Below, in pieces: positions 27,330-36,083 of a stretch of 64,000 nt of DNA. This stretch comes from Sphingobium sp. Leaf26 (GTDB lineage Bacteria > Pseudomonadota > Alphaproteobacteria > Sphingomonadales > Sphingomonadaceae). The notes under the pieces are model-generated. The model was not told the DNA's origin, ran no database searches, and saw only the letters and a program-made list of their open reading frames with translations. The DNA lies in NCBI RefSeq assembly GCF_001421665.1, contig NZ_LMKV01000001.1, positions 898,731 through 962,730 on the forward strand. Direction: 5' to 3'. Positions within the stretch are counted from its first letter, which is position 1; the number at the start of each line of letters is the position of its first letter. The translations under genes were made by a program, and so were the position numbers.

Positions 27330-27893
27330 ATGATCACGCGCATCCGCGAGGTTCGCAAGGCTAAGGGGCTTACGCTGGAGCAGGTCGGCCTGCTCTGCGA
27401 TCCGCCTACCACGGCGCAGACGATCGGGCGACTGGAAACCGGCACCCGTACCGTGTCCGTCAAATGGCTTAATCGCATCGCGTCGGCACTCGGCGTGACG
27501 ACTGCCGAACTCGTCGCCCTTCCGGGGCAGGCCGCAGTGCCGGTCGCCGCCCTGCTCGGCCCGGATGGCGCCCGCGCGCCCGCCCGACCAATTGCCTTTC
27601 CCCCGCCAGTCGCATCGGACGGCATGGTCGGTGTCCATGTCAATGCCAGCATCGGCGACTATCGCAGCGGTGATGCCATCTGGTGCAGACGCATCGCGCC
27701 GGACGAATTTGGCGGCGCGCTCAACCGCGACCTGCTCGTCCCCCGCCCCGCCGGCCGCTTCCTGTTTGGGCGTTTGATCGGCCGCGAGGGCGACCGGCTG
27801 CAATTGCTGCCGCTGGGGTCCGGCGCACGCCAACTGGTGCTGACCGATCCGCCATGGGCCGCTGTGGCGGTGCAACTCGTCCGACGCCTCTAG
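27330..27893 (+). CDS. XRE-family transcriptional regulator
   Basis: 187 residues. The N-terminal helix-turn-helix (RIREVRKAKGLTLEQVGLL, then IGRLETGTRTVSVKWL) spans about residues 3-60. A Pro/Ala linker leads to a C-terminal beta-rich domain of about 90 residues reminiscent of the S24/LexA fold (GDYRSGDAIWCRR), but no Ser/Lys catalytic dyad is evident. A divergent gene 94 bases upstream makes autoregulation plausible. Confidence 0.85.
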   Translation: MITRIREVRKAKGLTLEQVGLLCDPPTTAQTIGRLETGTRTVSVKWLNRIASALGVTTAELVALPGQAAVPVAALLGPDGARAPARPIAFPPPVASDGMVGVHVNASIGDYRSGDAIWCRRIAPDEFGGALNRDLLVPRPAGRFLFGRLIGREGDRLQLLPLGSGARQLVLTDPPWAAVAVQLVRRL

Positions 27894-27953
27894 CCAAGCC
27901 CTCGCGGGCCTGCTTAACCATCCGCTAAAGACCATATAGCGAAAAGAGAGGCC

Positions 27954-29126
27954 ATGGCGCTCAACGTCCTCATGCTATCGACCCTCTTTCCCGACATCAG
28001 CCGGCCCAATTTCGGCGTGTTCGTGGAACGGCAGGCGCGCGAACTGGCGAGCCGCCCCGAAGCCGACGTCACCGTAATCGCGCCGGTCGGCCTGCCGCCA
28101 TGGCCGCTGTCGCTTGCCAGCCGCTATGCCGCGCTGCGCGCATTGCCGCGCAAGGAGCGCTGGCGTGAACTGACCGTCTATCGGCCCACTTTCCCTATCA
28201 TCCCCAAATTCGGCGGGCCGACCAATGTCGGCGCCATGACCCGTGCCATCCTGCCGCTGGTCCGGCGGCTGCATGCCGAAAAGCCCTTCGACGTGATCGA
28301 CGCCAGCTTCTTCTTCCCTGACGGCCCGGTAGCCCAGCGGCTATCGAAGGCGCTGGGCATCCCCTATTCGGTCAAGGCGCGTGGCGCTGATATCCATTAT
28401 TGGGGTACGCAGCGCCGCACCCGCAAGATGGTGTTGCAGGCGGCAGAGGGCGCGTCCGGACTGCTCGCCGTGTCAGAAGCCATGCGCCGCTCGATGGGGC
28501 GGATGGGCATCGACATGGACAAGGTGCGCGTCCATTATACCGGCGTCGATCTCGACACGTTCGAGGCAGGCGACCGCGACGCAGCCAAGGCCGCACTCGA
28601 CTTCAGCGGCCCGGTGCTGTTGTGCGTCGGCGCGCTCATCCCGCGCAAGGGCCAGGATCTGCTGGTCCGGGCGCTCCCGCAACTGCCCGACGTGACCTTG
28701 CTGCTGGCAGGGCAAGGCGCCTTCCGCCGCACGTTGGAAAATCTGGCGCAGGAACTGGGCGTCGAACGCCGCATCGGATTCCTCGGCTCGGTGCCGCATC
28801 ACAAGCTGCCTCGCATCTACACCGCCGCCGATATCATGGTGCTGCCGTCGGAATCGGAAGGGCTGGCCAACGCCTGGGTGGAATCGCTTGCTTGCGGCAC
28901 ACCGATCGTCATCACCGATGTCGGCGGCGCGCGCGAACTGCTCGACCGGCCGGAGGCTGGCCGGATCGTGGACCGCGAACCCGATGCGATCGCGCAGGCC
29001 GTGCGCGCGATACTGGACAATCCGCCCGCCCGATCGACCGTGCGGGAGGCCGCACTGCGCTTCACCTGGGCGGCCAATGCCGACACCCTGTTCGCCCATC
29101 TTCAGGCAATCGCGGAAAAATCCTGA
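27954..29126 (+). CDS. GT4-family glycosyltransferase
   Basis: 390 residues, GT-B fold. The donor-binding half shows LLCVGALIPRKGQDLLVRAL and the retaining GT4 motif PSESEGLANAWVESLACGTP. It starts with AGAGAGG before ATG 27954. Substrate unknown. It stands alone, 5 kb or more from the polysaccharide locus, and its end overlaps the convergent NasA-like gene by 25 bases. Confidence 0.9.
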   Translation: MALNVLMLSTLFPDISRPNFGVFVERQARELASRPEADVTVIAPVGLPPWPLSLASRYAALRALPRKERWRELTVYRPTFPIIPKFGGPTNVGAMTRAILPLVRRLHAEKPFDVIDASFFFPDGPVAQRLSKALGIPYSVKARGADIHYWGTQRRTRKMVLQAAEGASGLLAVSEAMRRSMGRMGIDMDKVRVHYTGVDLDTFEAGDRDAAKAALDFSGPVLLCVGALIPRKGQDLLVRALPQLPDVTLLLAGQGAFRRTLENLAQELGVERRIGFLGSVPHHKLPRIYTAADIMVLPSESEGLANAWVESLACGTPIVITDVGGARELLDRPEAGRIVDREPDAIAQAVRAILDNPPARSTVREAALRFTWAANADTLFAHLQAIAEKS

Positions 29127-30745
29127 TTCAGCGGCCAAAGCAGGCGGGCACGCCCATCGGTGGTCGAAAAATGGCCGCCATCGAACGGCACATCGCCCCA
29201 GCGCCACGGCGTCAATTCGTCATAGGCCGGATTGGAAATGGGCGCGTGCCGCTTGAGGTTGAACAGCCTATCGCCCGGATTGCGATAAGCGGTCAGTCGC
29301 ACATGCTCCCGATAGATGTCGGCCGGCCGCTCATAATGGAAGGCATCTCCCCAACCCATCCTTTGGGCCAGTTTCGTGAAGATCCACCAGTCCGGCCGCG
29401 CTTCACCCGGTAGCGGCAAAAGCCTGCGCTGGCGGCTGATCAGCCGATCGCTGGCCGTCACCGTCCCGTCCTTTTCGACCCAGACAGGTGCGGGGAACAG
29501 CATGTCGAAATCCTCCAAGCCCTGCGTCCACGCCGTGCTGCAAAGCGCAAAGGGAACAGCGGCCCGGGCCTCCTGCAACCAGGAAGCGGCAGTTGCATCC
29601 GGGCCGACACTCCACAAAGCCTTGATGCGCCCATCCCGTATCGCCTCCAGCAACGCATCGCCTTCGTGCCCCGGTCCACCAGCCAGTTGATGCGCGCCCC
29701 AGAACCGACCGACATCGTCCAGCGCATCCTGAGTGAAGAAGCGATGGGCCGCCAGATGCCCCGCCACACACCCCACTTCCCGCGCGCCCATGCCATTGGC
29801 GCTGCCGGTCAGCAGGAAAGGCGTCGAACCAGCACGCGCAATGCGCCCCGTCGCCACATGCAGATTGCAGGCCGCCGCCGCTGCGCGCTGGCCGGCACGA
29901 CTGCCGACCAGCGTCACCAGCCGATCCGTCGCCATGACCTCTTCATACAAGGCCCGGATCGTCGCGGGGGACAAACCCGAAAGGCGCGCGACCGACCACA
30001 GGTCATGCCCTTCCCCCATGGCTCCCCAACTGACATCGGACGCCGCAGTCTGACCATCGCATCCGCCCATGCGCCGGCAATGCAGCAAGGCCCCCGTCAG
30101 CAACAGATCGGCACTGCCCGGCATGACGGACAGGCGCAGATCGGCATCGACATCCCCGCCATCCTCCTCGTCCGTCAGCAAGATGAGGCGAAGCCCCTGT
30201 GTCTCCCGCGCCGCCTGAACGCGCTCCATAAGCACGGGATGATCCTGCCCAGTCCGTCCTCCGACCAGCAGCACCGTCTGCGCCCGCTCGATATCCTCGA
30301 TGGCTGCCGGCATGACATCCTCACCAAAGGCCGCCCGTTGAATCGCCGCCAGGTTCGTTGGGTCATCTCCCGGCCCACGGATATGGGCCGATCCGAAAAA
30401 GCCTTTCATCAGCTTGTTGGCGACATAATAATCCTCGGTCAGCAGACCGCCCGACACATGCAGCGCGATGCTGCCCGGCCCGTGCCGCGTCATGATCGCG
30501 GCCAGTTTCCGCGCGGCATGCGCGATCGCGCGGTCCCAGCCAACCTGTCGGCCACCCAGCATCGGATGCAGCAGACGCCCGTCCAGTGCCGTCTCGTTCA
30601 ACGCCCGCCCGCGCGCGCACAATCGCCCGCCATTGGCGGGATGCACCCGATCCCCTTCGATTACGAGGTCACGGCCATCCCCTACTATGGCCCGGACACC
30701 ACAGCCCACGCTGCACTGGCCGCACTGGCTGCGAATGATCGTCAT
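29102..30745 (-). CDS. NasA-like molybdopterin oxidoreductase, degenerate and truncated
   Basis: 547 residues, close to assimilatory nitrate reductase. The [4Fe-4S] ligands are C8, C11, C15 and C43 (QCGQCSVGCG; GGRLCARG). The body follows NasA: SGGLLTEDYYVANKLMKGFF, TGSANGMGAREVG, EKDGTVTASDR, LPGEARPDWWIFTKLA. However the segment that normally carries the molybdenum-ligand cysteine (SRLCMSSAV in NasA) reads HIRGPGDDPTNLAAIQ and has none, and the protein stops soon after STTDGRARL, so the C-terminal cofactor-binding domain is missing (NasA is about 730-900 residues). The last residues are read through the tail of the convergent GT4 gene. It may be inactive, or a cofactor-free relative as in NuoG. 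Confidence 0.85.
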   Translation of the reverse strand: MTIIRSQCGQCSVGCGVRAIVGDGRDLVIEGDRVHPANGGRLCARGRALNETALDGRLLHPMLGGRQVGWDRAIAHAARKLAAIMTRHGPGSIALHVSGGLLTEDYYVANKLMKGFFGSAHIRGPGDDPTNLAAIQRAAFGEDVMPAAIEDIERAQTVLLVGGRTGQDHPVLMERVQAARETQGLRLILLTDEEDGGDVDADLRLSVMPGSADLLLTGALLHCRRMGGCDGQTAASDVSWGAMGEGHDLWSVARLSGLSPATIRALYEEVMATDRLVTLVGSRAGQRAAAAACNLHVATGRIARAGSTPFLLTGSANGMGAREVGCVAGHLAAHRFFTQDALDDVGRFWGAHQLAGGPGHEGDALLEAIRDGRIKALWSVGPDATAASWLQEARAAVPFALCSTAWTQGLEDFDMLFPAPVWVEKDGTVTASDRLISRQRRLLPLPGEARPDWWIFTKLAQRMGWGDAFHYERPADIYREHVRLTAYRNPGDRLFNLKRHAPISNPAYDELTPWRWGDVPFDGGHFSTTDGRARLLWPLNQDFSAIA

Positions 30746-30880
30746 CTCAACGGCTGAAGCTGGAAAGGGCGAAAAGCGCCATCATGAACACCGCCTAGCC
30801 GATCATCGTACCGAACAAAAGCGCAAGCCTTGCAATATCCGCAGGTTGCACGCGACATCCACAGGATGCAGATACAGGCC

Positions 30881-31651
30881 ATGCCATCGCTGATCCTGCG
30901 CCTTGCCGCCCTCCTGTCCCTGCTCGTCATGCCTGCCGCGCATGCGGCGCCCGATGATCGCGGCCCTCTCGTTCTGGCTGCGGCCAGCATGCAGGAAGCG
31001 ATGACGGCAGCAGCGGAGAGTTGGGCCGCGCGGGGCCATCCTCGTCCTGTCCTGTCCTTTGCCGGCTCCTCCGCGCTCGCCCGCCAGATCAAGGCTGGCG
31101 CGCCGGCCGACTTGTATCTGTCCGCCGACGAGGAATGGATGACAGACGTGGACCGCGCCGGCTTCATCGTGCGGGGCACACGCGCCAATATGGCGGGCAA
31201 CCGGCTGGTGCTGATCGCTCCAGCGGCAAAACCGGTGGCACTGCGTATCGGTCGGGGCATGCCGATCGCTCGCGCCCTGGGCAAGGGGCGCCTGGCCATG
31301 GCCGATCCGGACAGCGTGCCCGCCGGCAAATATGGGAAGGCAGCGCTGACCGCACTCGGCGTCTGGCCATCGGTCGCCCCCAAGGTCGCACGCGCCGACA
31401 ATGTGCGCGCGGCGCTGGCGCTGGTGGAACGGGGCGAAACACCGCTGGGCATAGTCTATGCCACCGATGCACGGGCCTCCAGAGCCGTACGGATCGTCGG
31501 CACCTTCCCGGTCGGCAGCCACGCGCCCATCCGCTATCCCCTCGCCCGGTTGAAGGCCAGCCGCCATCGCGATGCCGAAGCCTTCCGCCGCTATCTGCTG
31601 TCGGGACCGGGCAAGGCAATCCTCGCCCGCTACGGCTTCACCGCGCCCTGA
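30881..31651 (+). CDS. modA: Molybdate-binding periplasmic protein ModA
   Basis: 256 residues; signal peptide LILRLAALLSLLVMPAAHA. The mature start LVLAAASMQEAM, the oxyanion-binding SFAGSSALARQIKAGAPADLYLS region (split by loop) and the later DPDSVPAGKYGKAAL are typical of ModA. ATG 30881 is preferred because it gives a compact signal; ATG 30866 and TTG 30830 share the frame. A HAD gene on the opposite strand separates it from modB. Divergent from the NasA-like gene. Confidence 0.92.
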   Translation: MPSLILRLAALLSLLVMPAAHAAPDDRGPLVLAAASMQEAMTAAAESWAARGHPRPVLSFAGSSALARQIKAGAPADLYLSADEEWMTDVDRAGFIVRGTRANMAGNRLVLIAPAAKPVALRIGRGMPIARALGKGRLAMADPDSVPAGKYGKAALTALGVWPSVAPKVARADNVRAALALVERGETPLGIVYATDARASRAVRIVGTFPVGSHAPIRYPLARLKASRHRDAEAFRRYLLSGPGKAILARYGFTAP

Positions 31652-31655
31652 CGCC

Positions 31656-32402
31656 TTATTTCTGGCAGGCGACGATCGTCGCGATCACTGCCAGCGTCTC
31701 CTGCGGATCGCGCACCCGCACCGTATCCAGGCCGAGCTGCTTGGCTGGATAGTCATTGCCGCCGGGGAAGATCGCGTCACCGATGAACATCATCGCATCC
31801 AGCGCAATGCCACTGGCATCCCGCAACTTCTTGAGGCCATAGGCCTTGTCGACCCCTTCGCGCGTGATGTCGATCGACGTAGCGCCGCCCATGTTGATCG
31901 ACAGGCCCGGCAGGCGCTGAAGCAGGTCGGCCTGAATGATCTTGCGCTTGGCAAAATCGGGATCCCAGCCTTCCTTGGCATGGATCGGCGCTTGCTGGCC
32001 CAGCGCGGAAAAGGTGATCTGGCTGCCCCGATCCTCGATCCGATCGCCCCATGTCTGTTCGGGCACGAAGCCGGTCGCTTCCAGCGATGCGTCGAAAGCG
32101 TTCAGGATCGCCGCCTTCTGTGCGTCATCGAACAATTCCGCATAAACGGGCGACCAGCCGCCATCGCCATATGTGTATAGCTTGGTCCCCGTCGTAGGCA
32201 TCAACCACAGGCGCGACCGGTCGGCCTGCGCCGGCAAACGGCTCGCCACCTGCTTCTCGAATTGCGGCCAGTCCCCGCCGGAGATCACCGCGACATGAGC
32301 GACGGCCAGCAACGCAGCCAGCGCCTCGCCCATGGCATCGCCCAGCGGCTGCTTGCTCTCGGCCAGCGTGCCATCCAGGTCGAATGCGATCAGTTGCTTC
32401 AT
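31656..32402 (-). CDS. HAD-IIB phosphatase, phosphomannomutase-like
   Basis: 248 residues of the HAD superfamily. Motif I is AFDLDGTLAESK with both catalytic aspartates, motif II ISGGDW, and the metal motif IV is GDAIFPGGNDY. The cap arrangement resembles eukaryotic-type phosphomannomutase and trehalose-6-phosphate phosphatases (HAD-IIB). The true substrate is unclear. Inserted on the opposite strand between modA and modB, ending four bases from modA. Confidence 0.85.
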   Translation of the reverse strand: MKQLIAFDLDGTLAESKQPLGDAMGEALAALLAVAHVAVISGGDWPQFEKQVASRLPAQADRSRLWLMPTTGTKLYTYGDGGWSPVYAELFDDAQKAAILNAFDASLEATGFVPEQTWGDRIEDRGSQITFSALGQQAPIHAKEGWDPDFAKRKIIQADLLQRLPGLSINMGGATSIDITREGVDKAYGLKKLRDASGIALDAMMFIGDAIFPGGNDYPAKQLGLDTVRVRDPQETLAVIATIVACQK

Positions 32403-32487
32403 GTCAGCCCATTTCCGGTGAAAGATGTTGTCGCGCCCGCGCTAGCCCCTCTCCCCGCGCCGGGCAATGGAGGCCATGCCGGATTCG

Positions 32488-32506
32488 GGTTAGCATATGC
32501 TGAACC
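32488..32506. promoter_or_regulatory. Palindrome upstream of modB, candidate operator
   Basis: A 10-base perfect palindrome (AGCATATGCT) flanked by GGTT and AACC with one offset base, in the 221-base divergent space between the HAD gene and modB. It does not look like the E. coli ModE site, but symmetry and location suit a dimeric repressor. Confidence 0.35.
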
Positions 32507-32623
32507 AGTGGGCCGCCTTGGCATGAAAACGACTTGCCGCGGCGGCGATCAGCCCTAAGACGAGGGCAGCATGGCCCATATGACCTTCGCCTTCCCGTTT
32601 CGTCCGGCCATGGCCGGCCATCC

Positions 32624-33334
32624 ATGATGTCGGTCTTTACGCCGGAAGAATGGACCATCATCGGCCTGTCGCTGCGCATCAGCCTGGTCGCCGTCATCGT
32701 CATGCTGCCCTTCGCTTTCGTGCTGGCCTGGATATTGGCGCGGTGGCGCTTTCCCGGAAAATTGCTGCTCGATGCGCTGGTCCACCTGCCGCTGGTCGTG
32801 CCGCCTGTGGTGACGGGCTGGCTGCTACTGCTGCTGTTCGGCACACAGGGGCCGATGGGGCGATGGCTGGAACATTGGTTCGGCGTCACCCTGTTGTTCC
32901 GCTGGACCGGCGCCGCGCTCGCCGCCGCCATCATGGCGTTGCCGCTGATGGTGCGGGCCATGCGCCTGTCGATCGAAGCCATAGATACAAGGCTGGAACA
33001 GGCGGCCCACACATTGGGCGCCGGGCACGTGCGCACCTTCTTCACCATTTCCATGCCCTTGGCGCGGCCAGGCCTGATGGCCGGCGCCATATTGGCCTTT
33101 GCCCGCTGCATGGGGGAATTTGGCGCGACCATCACCTTCGTCTCCAATATTCCGGGCGAAACCCAGACCTTGCCCATTGCCATCTATGCCGCGATGCAGG
33201 TGCCGGGTGGCGAAGCCCTGGTCACCCGGCTGGCCCTCATATCGCTGGCGCTGTCCCTGTCTGCACTGGTGGCGGCGGAACTGCTCGCACGGCGCATCCC
33301 GACAGGAGGACGCGGCCATGCTGATCGACATTGA
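32624..33334 (+). CDS. modB: Molybdate ABC transporter permease ModB
   Basis: 236 residues with about five membrane helices. The coupling-helix EAA motif appears as EQAAHTLGAGHVRTFFTISMPLA, cut into the usual EAA---G pattern. The FARCMGEFGATITFVSN segment is typical of ModB. Two adjacent ATGs (32624, 32627) could start it. The end overlaps modC by 17 bases. Confidence 0.93.
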   Translation: MMSVFTPEEWTIIGLSLRISLVAVIVMLPFAFVLAWILARWRFPGKLLLDALVHLPLVVPPVVTGWLLLLLFGTQGPMGRWLEHWFGVTLLFRWTGAALAAAIMALPLMVRAMRLSIEAIDTRLEQAAHTLGAGHVRTFFTISMPLARPGLMAGAILAFARCMGEFGATITFVSNIPGETQTLPIAIYAAMQVPGGEALVTRLALISLALSLSALVAAELLARRIPTGGRGHADRH

Positions 33335-33938
33335 TGTCCGACGCAGGATCGGGGACCGCGACATCGGCGTCACCATATGCACCGACAGCGGGATCAGCGC
33401 CCTGTTCGGCCCATCCGGCGCCGGCAAGACCAGTATCCTGCACATGATCGCGGGCCTGATCCGTCCCGATCGGGGACATGTTCGCATCGGCGGCGCATCG
33501 TTGTTCGATCATGCAGCGAATATCGACCTCCCCCCCCGGCAGCGTGGCTGCGGCTATGTCTTTCAGGATACACGTCTATTCCCCCATCTGCGGGTGAAGG
33601 CCAACCTGCTCTACAGCCGCCGGGGCGCCGGACCGATCGCACTGGCGGACGTCATCGACCTGCTCGGCATCGACGGGTTGCTGGACCGCTGGCCAGCGAC
33701 CCTGTCAGGCGGCGAGGCCCAGCGCGTCGCCATAGGCCGCGCCCTGCTGTCCGGCCCGCAGATCCTGTTGATGGACGAACCTTTCTCGTCGCTCGATCAA
33801 CAGCGGAAATCCCGCCTGCTCACTCTGATCCGCGACATCCATGCGCACATGCAGATTCCGATCCTCTATGTCACCCATGACGCGGCGGAACTGGACGCCC
33901 TGGGCGCCACGCGGATTAATATGGACAATACCGCCTAA
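33318..33938 (+). CDS. modC: Molybdate ABC transporter ATPase ModC, short form
   Basis: 206 residues. Walker A GPSGAGKTSIL, Q-loop GYVFQDTRLFPHL, signature LSGGEAQRVAIGRAL and Walker B ILLMDEPFSSLD are intact, and the H-loop is THDAAELD. The C-terminal TOBE/Mop molybdate-binding domain, present in classical 350-residue ModC, is absent; the frame ends normally at TAA. AGGAGG precedes the start at 33304-33309. Feedback by bound molybdate through ModC is therefore not possible here. Confidence 0.92.
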   Translation: MLIDIDVRRRIGDRDIGVTICTDSGISALFGPSGAGKTSILHMIAGLIRPDRGHVRIGGASLFDHAANIDLPPRQRGCGYVFQDTRLFPHLRVKANLLYSRRGAGPIALADVIDLLGIDGLLDRWPATLSGGEAQRVAIGRALLSGPQILLMDEPFSSLDQQRKSRLLTLIRDIHAHMQIPILYVTHDAAELDALGATRINMDNTA

Positions 33939-34082
33939 TACCGCCTTGGTTGTGTCTCGCCGTGACTTGCTGTAGCGCCACGACCCAAGATCGAAGGCTG
34001 GGGACGAATGCCGGAGTGACGGGAATGCGGGCATTCCACGCCGGTAACAGGCATGACGCGACAAGAATGAGGCCCGACCAGA

Positions 34083-34685
34083 TTGAACGAACGACTCCCC
34101 GACAAGGACATGCCCGGAACCACGGCCGGAACCGAAGATCGCCTGGCGGCGATGGAGGCGCGTATCGGCCGGTTGGAGGCGAAAATCGCGCAACTGGGGA
34201 GCGCCAACACCGCGGAACGGGAGACGAATGACGCGCCGTGGACCGCGAGTGGCTTTCCGGTACTGGCAAGGGGCACCACCGTCACCGCCGAAACCACCGA
34301 CATCTTCGCTCGCTTTCTGGCGTCCGGCTGGTGGGGCGTGGAAGCCTGGGGCGCCTGGGGGCGCGATCAGCAACATGCCATCCGCTTCCATGTTCCGGGC
34401 TATCGCGGCGGTTACGTCGACATGACGCTCACACTCCAGGCCTTCGTGCCGCCCAATCATGATCCACTGGAAGTGCATGTCACCGCCAACGGCCTGTTTC
34501 TGGGCCGCCATGCAGTGCGCGCTGCGCCACGACCGATCCGGTTGCGACTGCCGCCCGCCGCGGTCGGCCATGGCGACGTGATCCTGTATCTGCAAAGCCC
34601 GGAACCCAAATCGCCCGCCACTTTCAGCGACAGCCTCGACCAGCGCCTGTTGGGCGCGGGACTGGTTGCACTCGGCCTTTCTTGA
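34083..34685 (+). CDS. Hypothetical protein, DUF7024-like beta domain
   Basis: About 200 residues. A short coiled coil (AAMEARIGRLEAKIAQLGS) is followed by a beta-rich domain containing GWWGVEAWGAWGRDQQHAI and FHVPGYRGGYVDMTLTLQAF; the pattern recalls the DUF7024 domain found in and beside glycosyltransferases. The start is TTG 34083 or ATG 34110. It stands just before the polysaccharide locus, so a role in glycan assembly is plausible, but family membership is from memory of the pattern only. Confidence 0.6.
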   Translation: MNERLPDKDMPGTTAGTEDRLAAMEARIGRLEAKIAQLGSANTAERETNDAPWTASGFPVLARGTTVTAETTDIFARFLASGWWGVEAWGAWGRDQQHAIRFHVPGYRGGYVDMTLTLQAFVPPNHDPLEVHVTANGLFLGRHAVRAAPRPIRLRLPPAAVGHGDVILYLQSPEPKSPATFSDSLDQRLLGAGLVALGLS

Positions 34686-34945
34686 CGGATCGCCTTGACG
34701 CGACGGAGTCGGTTCGGCCATGCCCGTCGATAGTCCAACCGGCTATTTCCTCATCACCATCTTTCTTTTTCGCGTCCATCAATTCAATGCTGCAACCCAA
34801 GCGATGCGATACGCGGGGGACGGACGCGATCAACCGTCATTAAACCGCTTCCAAAAGCGGCCCCGGCCCCTCGACCGGGGGAGGAAAACAAGAGTAACCG
34901 ACAGGAACCGGCCCAAGCGATTCGGCTAAGACTTCTACAGGGAGC

Positions 34946-36028
34946 ATGAATAGGACGATGGCAAATCTGATTGTAACGGGCGGAGCGGGCTTTATCGGCG
35001 CGAATTTCGTCCATCATTGGCGCAAGGTTTCGCCGCAGGACACGATCGTCGTTCTCGATGCCCTGACCTATGCTGGCAATCCTGCCAATATTGCCGGACT
35101 GGACAACGTCGAACTGGTTGAAGGCGATATTTGCGATACCGACCTGGTGTCCCGCCTGATGGAAGACCACGCAATCGACACGATCGTCCACTTCGCGGCC
35201 GAAAGCCATGTCGATCGCTCGATCACCGGTCCCGATGCCTTCGTCACCACCAACGTCGTGGGCACCCACAGCCTGCTCAAGGCCGCCAAGACCGCATGGC
35301 TGGACAAGGGCAGCGGCCGTCCGCATCGCTTCCACCATGTGTCCACGGACGAAGTCTATGGATCGCTGGAAATGGATGATCCCGCATTCAACGAGAATAC
35401 GCCCTATTCGCCCAACTCGCCCTATTCCGCATCCAAGGCAGGATCGGATCATCTGGTGCGTGCCTATCACCACACCTATGGGCTGGAAACGACGACCAGC
35501 AACTGTTCCAACAATTATGGTCCTTACCAGTTTCCCGAAAAGCTGATCCCGCTTTTCACGCTGAACGCGCTGTCGGGACGCAACCTGCCCATTTATGGCG
35601 ACGGGCTCAACGTGCGCGACTGGCTGCATGTCGAGGATCATTGCGTCGGCATCGAACTGATTCTGCGCAAGGGCCGGATCGGCGAAACCTACAATGTCGG
35701 CGGTGGCCAGGAACTGCCGAATATCGAAGTCGTTCGGGAAATCTGCCGTGGCGTGGATGCCGCCTTTGCCGAAAATCCGGAACTAGCGACGGCCTTCCCT
35801 GATGCGCCGGCGGCTCGCGGCGGTTCAACGGCGGATCTCATGACCTATGTTCAGGATCGCAAAGGCCATGACCGGCGCTACGCGATCGACGAAAGCAAGA
35901 TTCGCGGCGAACTGGGTTATGAACCCGCGCGTGATTTCCCCCAGGGTTTCGCCGAAACGCTCCGCTGGTATCTGAGCAACGAGAATTGGTGGCGACCCCT
36001 GGTCGAACGCGCCAAGATCGCACGCTGA
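34946..36028 (+). CDS. rfbB: dTDP-glucose 4,6-dehydratase RfbB
   Basis: Second step of dTDP-L-rhamnose synthesis. 360 residues of extended SDR type: NAD loop TGGAGFIGANF, catalytic SxnK pattern YSASKAGSDHL, and the RfbB markers STDEVYG, NCSNNYGPYQFPEKLIP and DWLHVEDH. The first ATG (34946) sits very close to an AGGGAG site; ATG 34958 would give the more usual start MANLIVTGG. It is placed apart from rfbA-C-D, which lie 22 kb downstream in the same locus. Confidence 0.96.
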   Translation: MNRTMANLIVTGGAGFIGANFVHHWRKVSPQDTIVVLDALTYAGNPANIAGLDNVELVEGDICDTDLVSRLMEDHAIDTIVHFAAESHVDRSITGPDAFVTTNVVGTHSLLKAAKTAWLDKGSGRPHRFHHVSTDEVYGSLEMDDPAFNENTPYSPNSPYSASKAGSDHLVRAYHHTYGLETTTSNCSNNYGPYQFPEKLIPLFTLNALSGRNLPIYGDGLNVRDWLHVEDHCVGIELILRKGRIGETYNVGGGQELPNIEVVREICRGVDAAFAENPELATAFPDAPAARGGSTADLMTYVQDRKGHDRRYAIDESKIRGELGYEPARDFPQGFAETLRWYLSNENWWRPLVERAKIAR

Positions 36029-36083
36029 AAAGCGACGAACCACGGCGCTTGATTCGCCAAGAGATGCCCACTTAGGATCGTTC

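Noticed and set aside
34022..34037. Seven-base hairpin after modC
   Set aside because: Short stem, no T-run and about 80 bases from the stop; could be a REP fragment but not strong enough to call.
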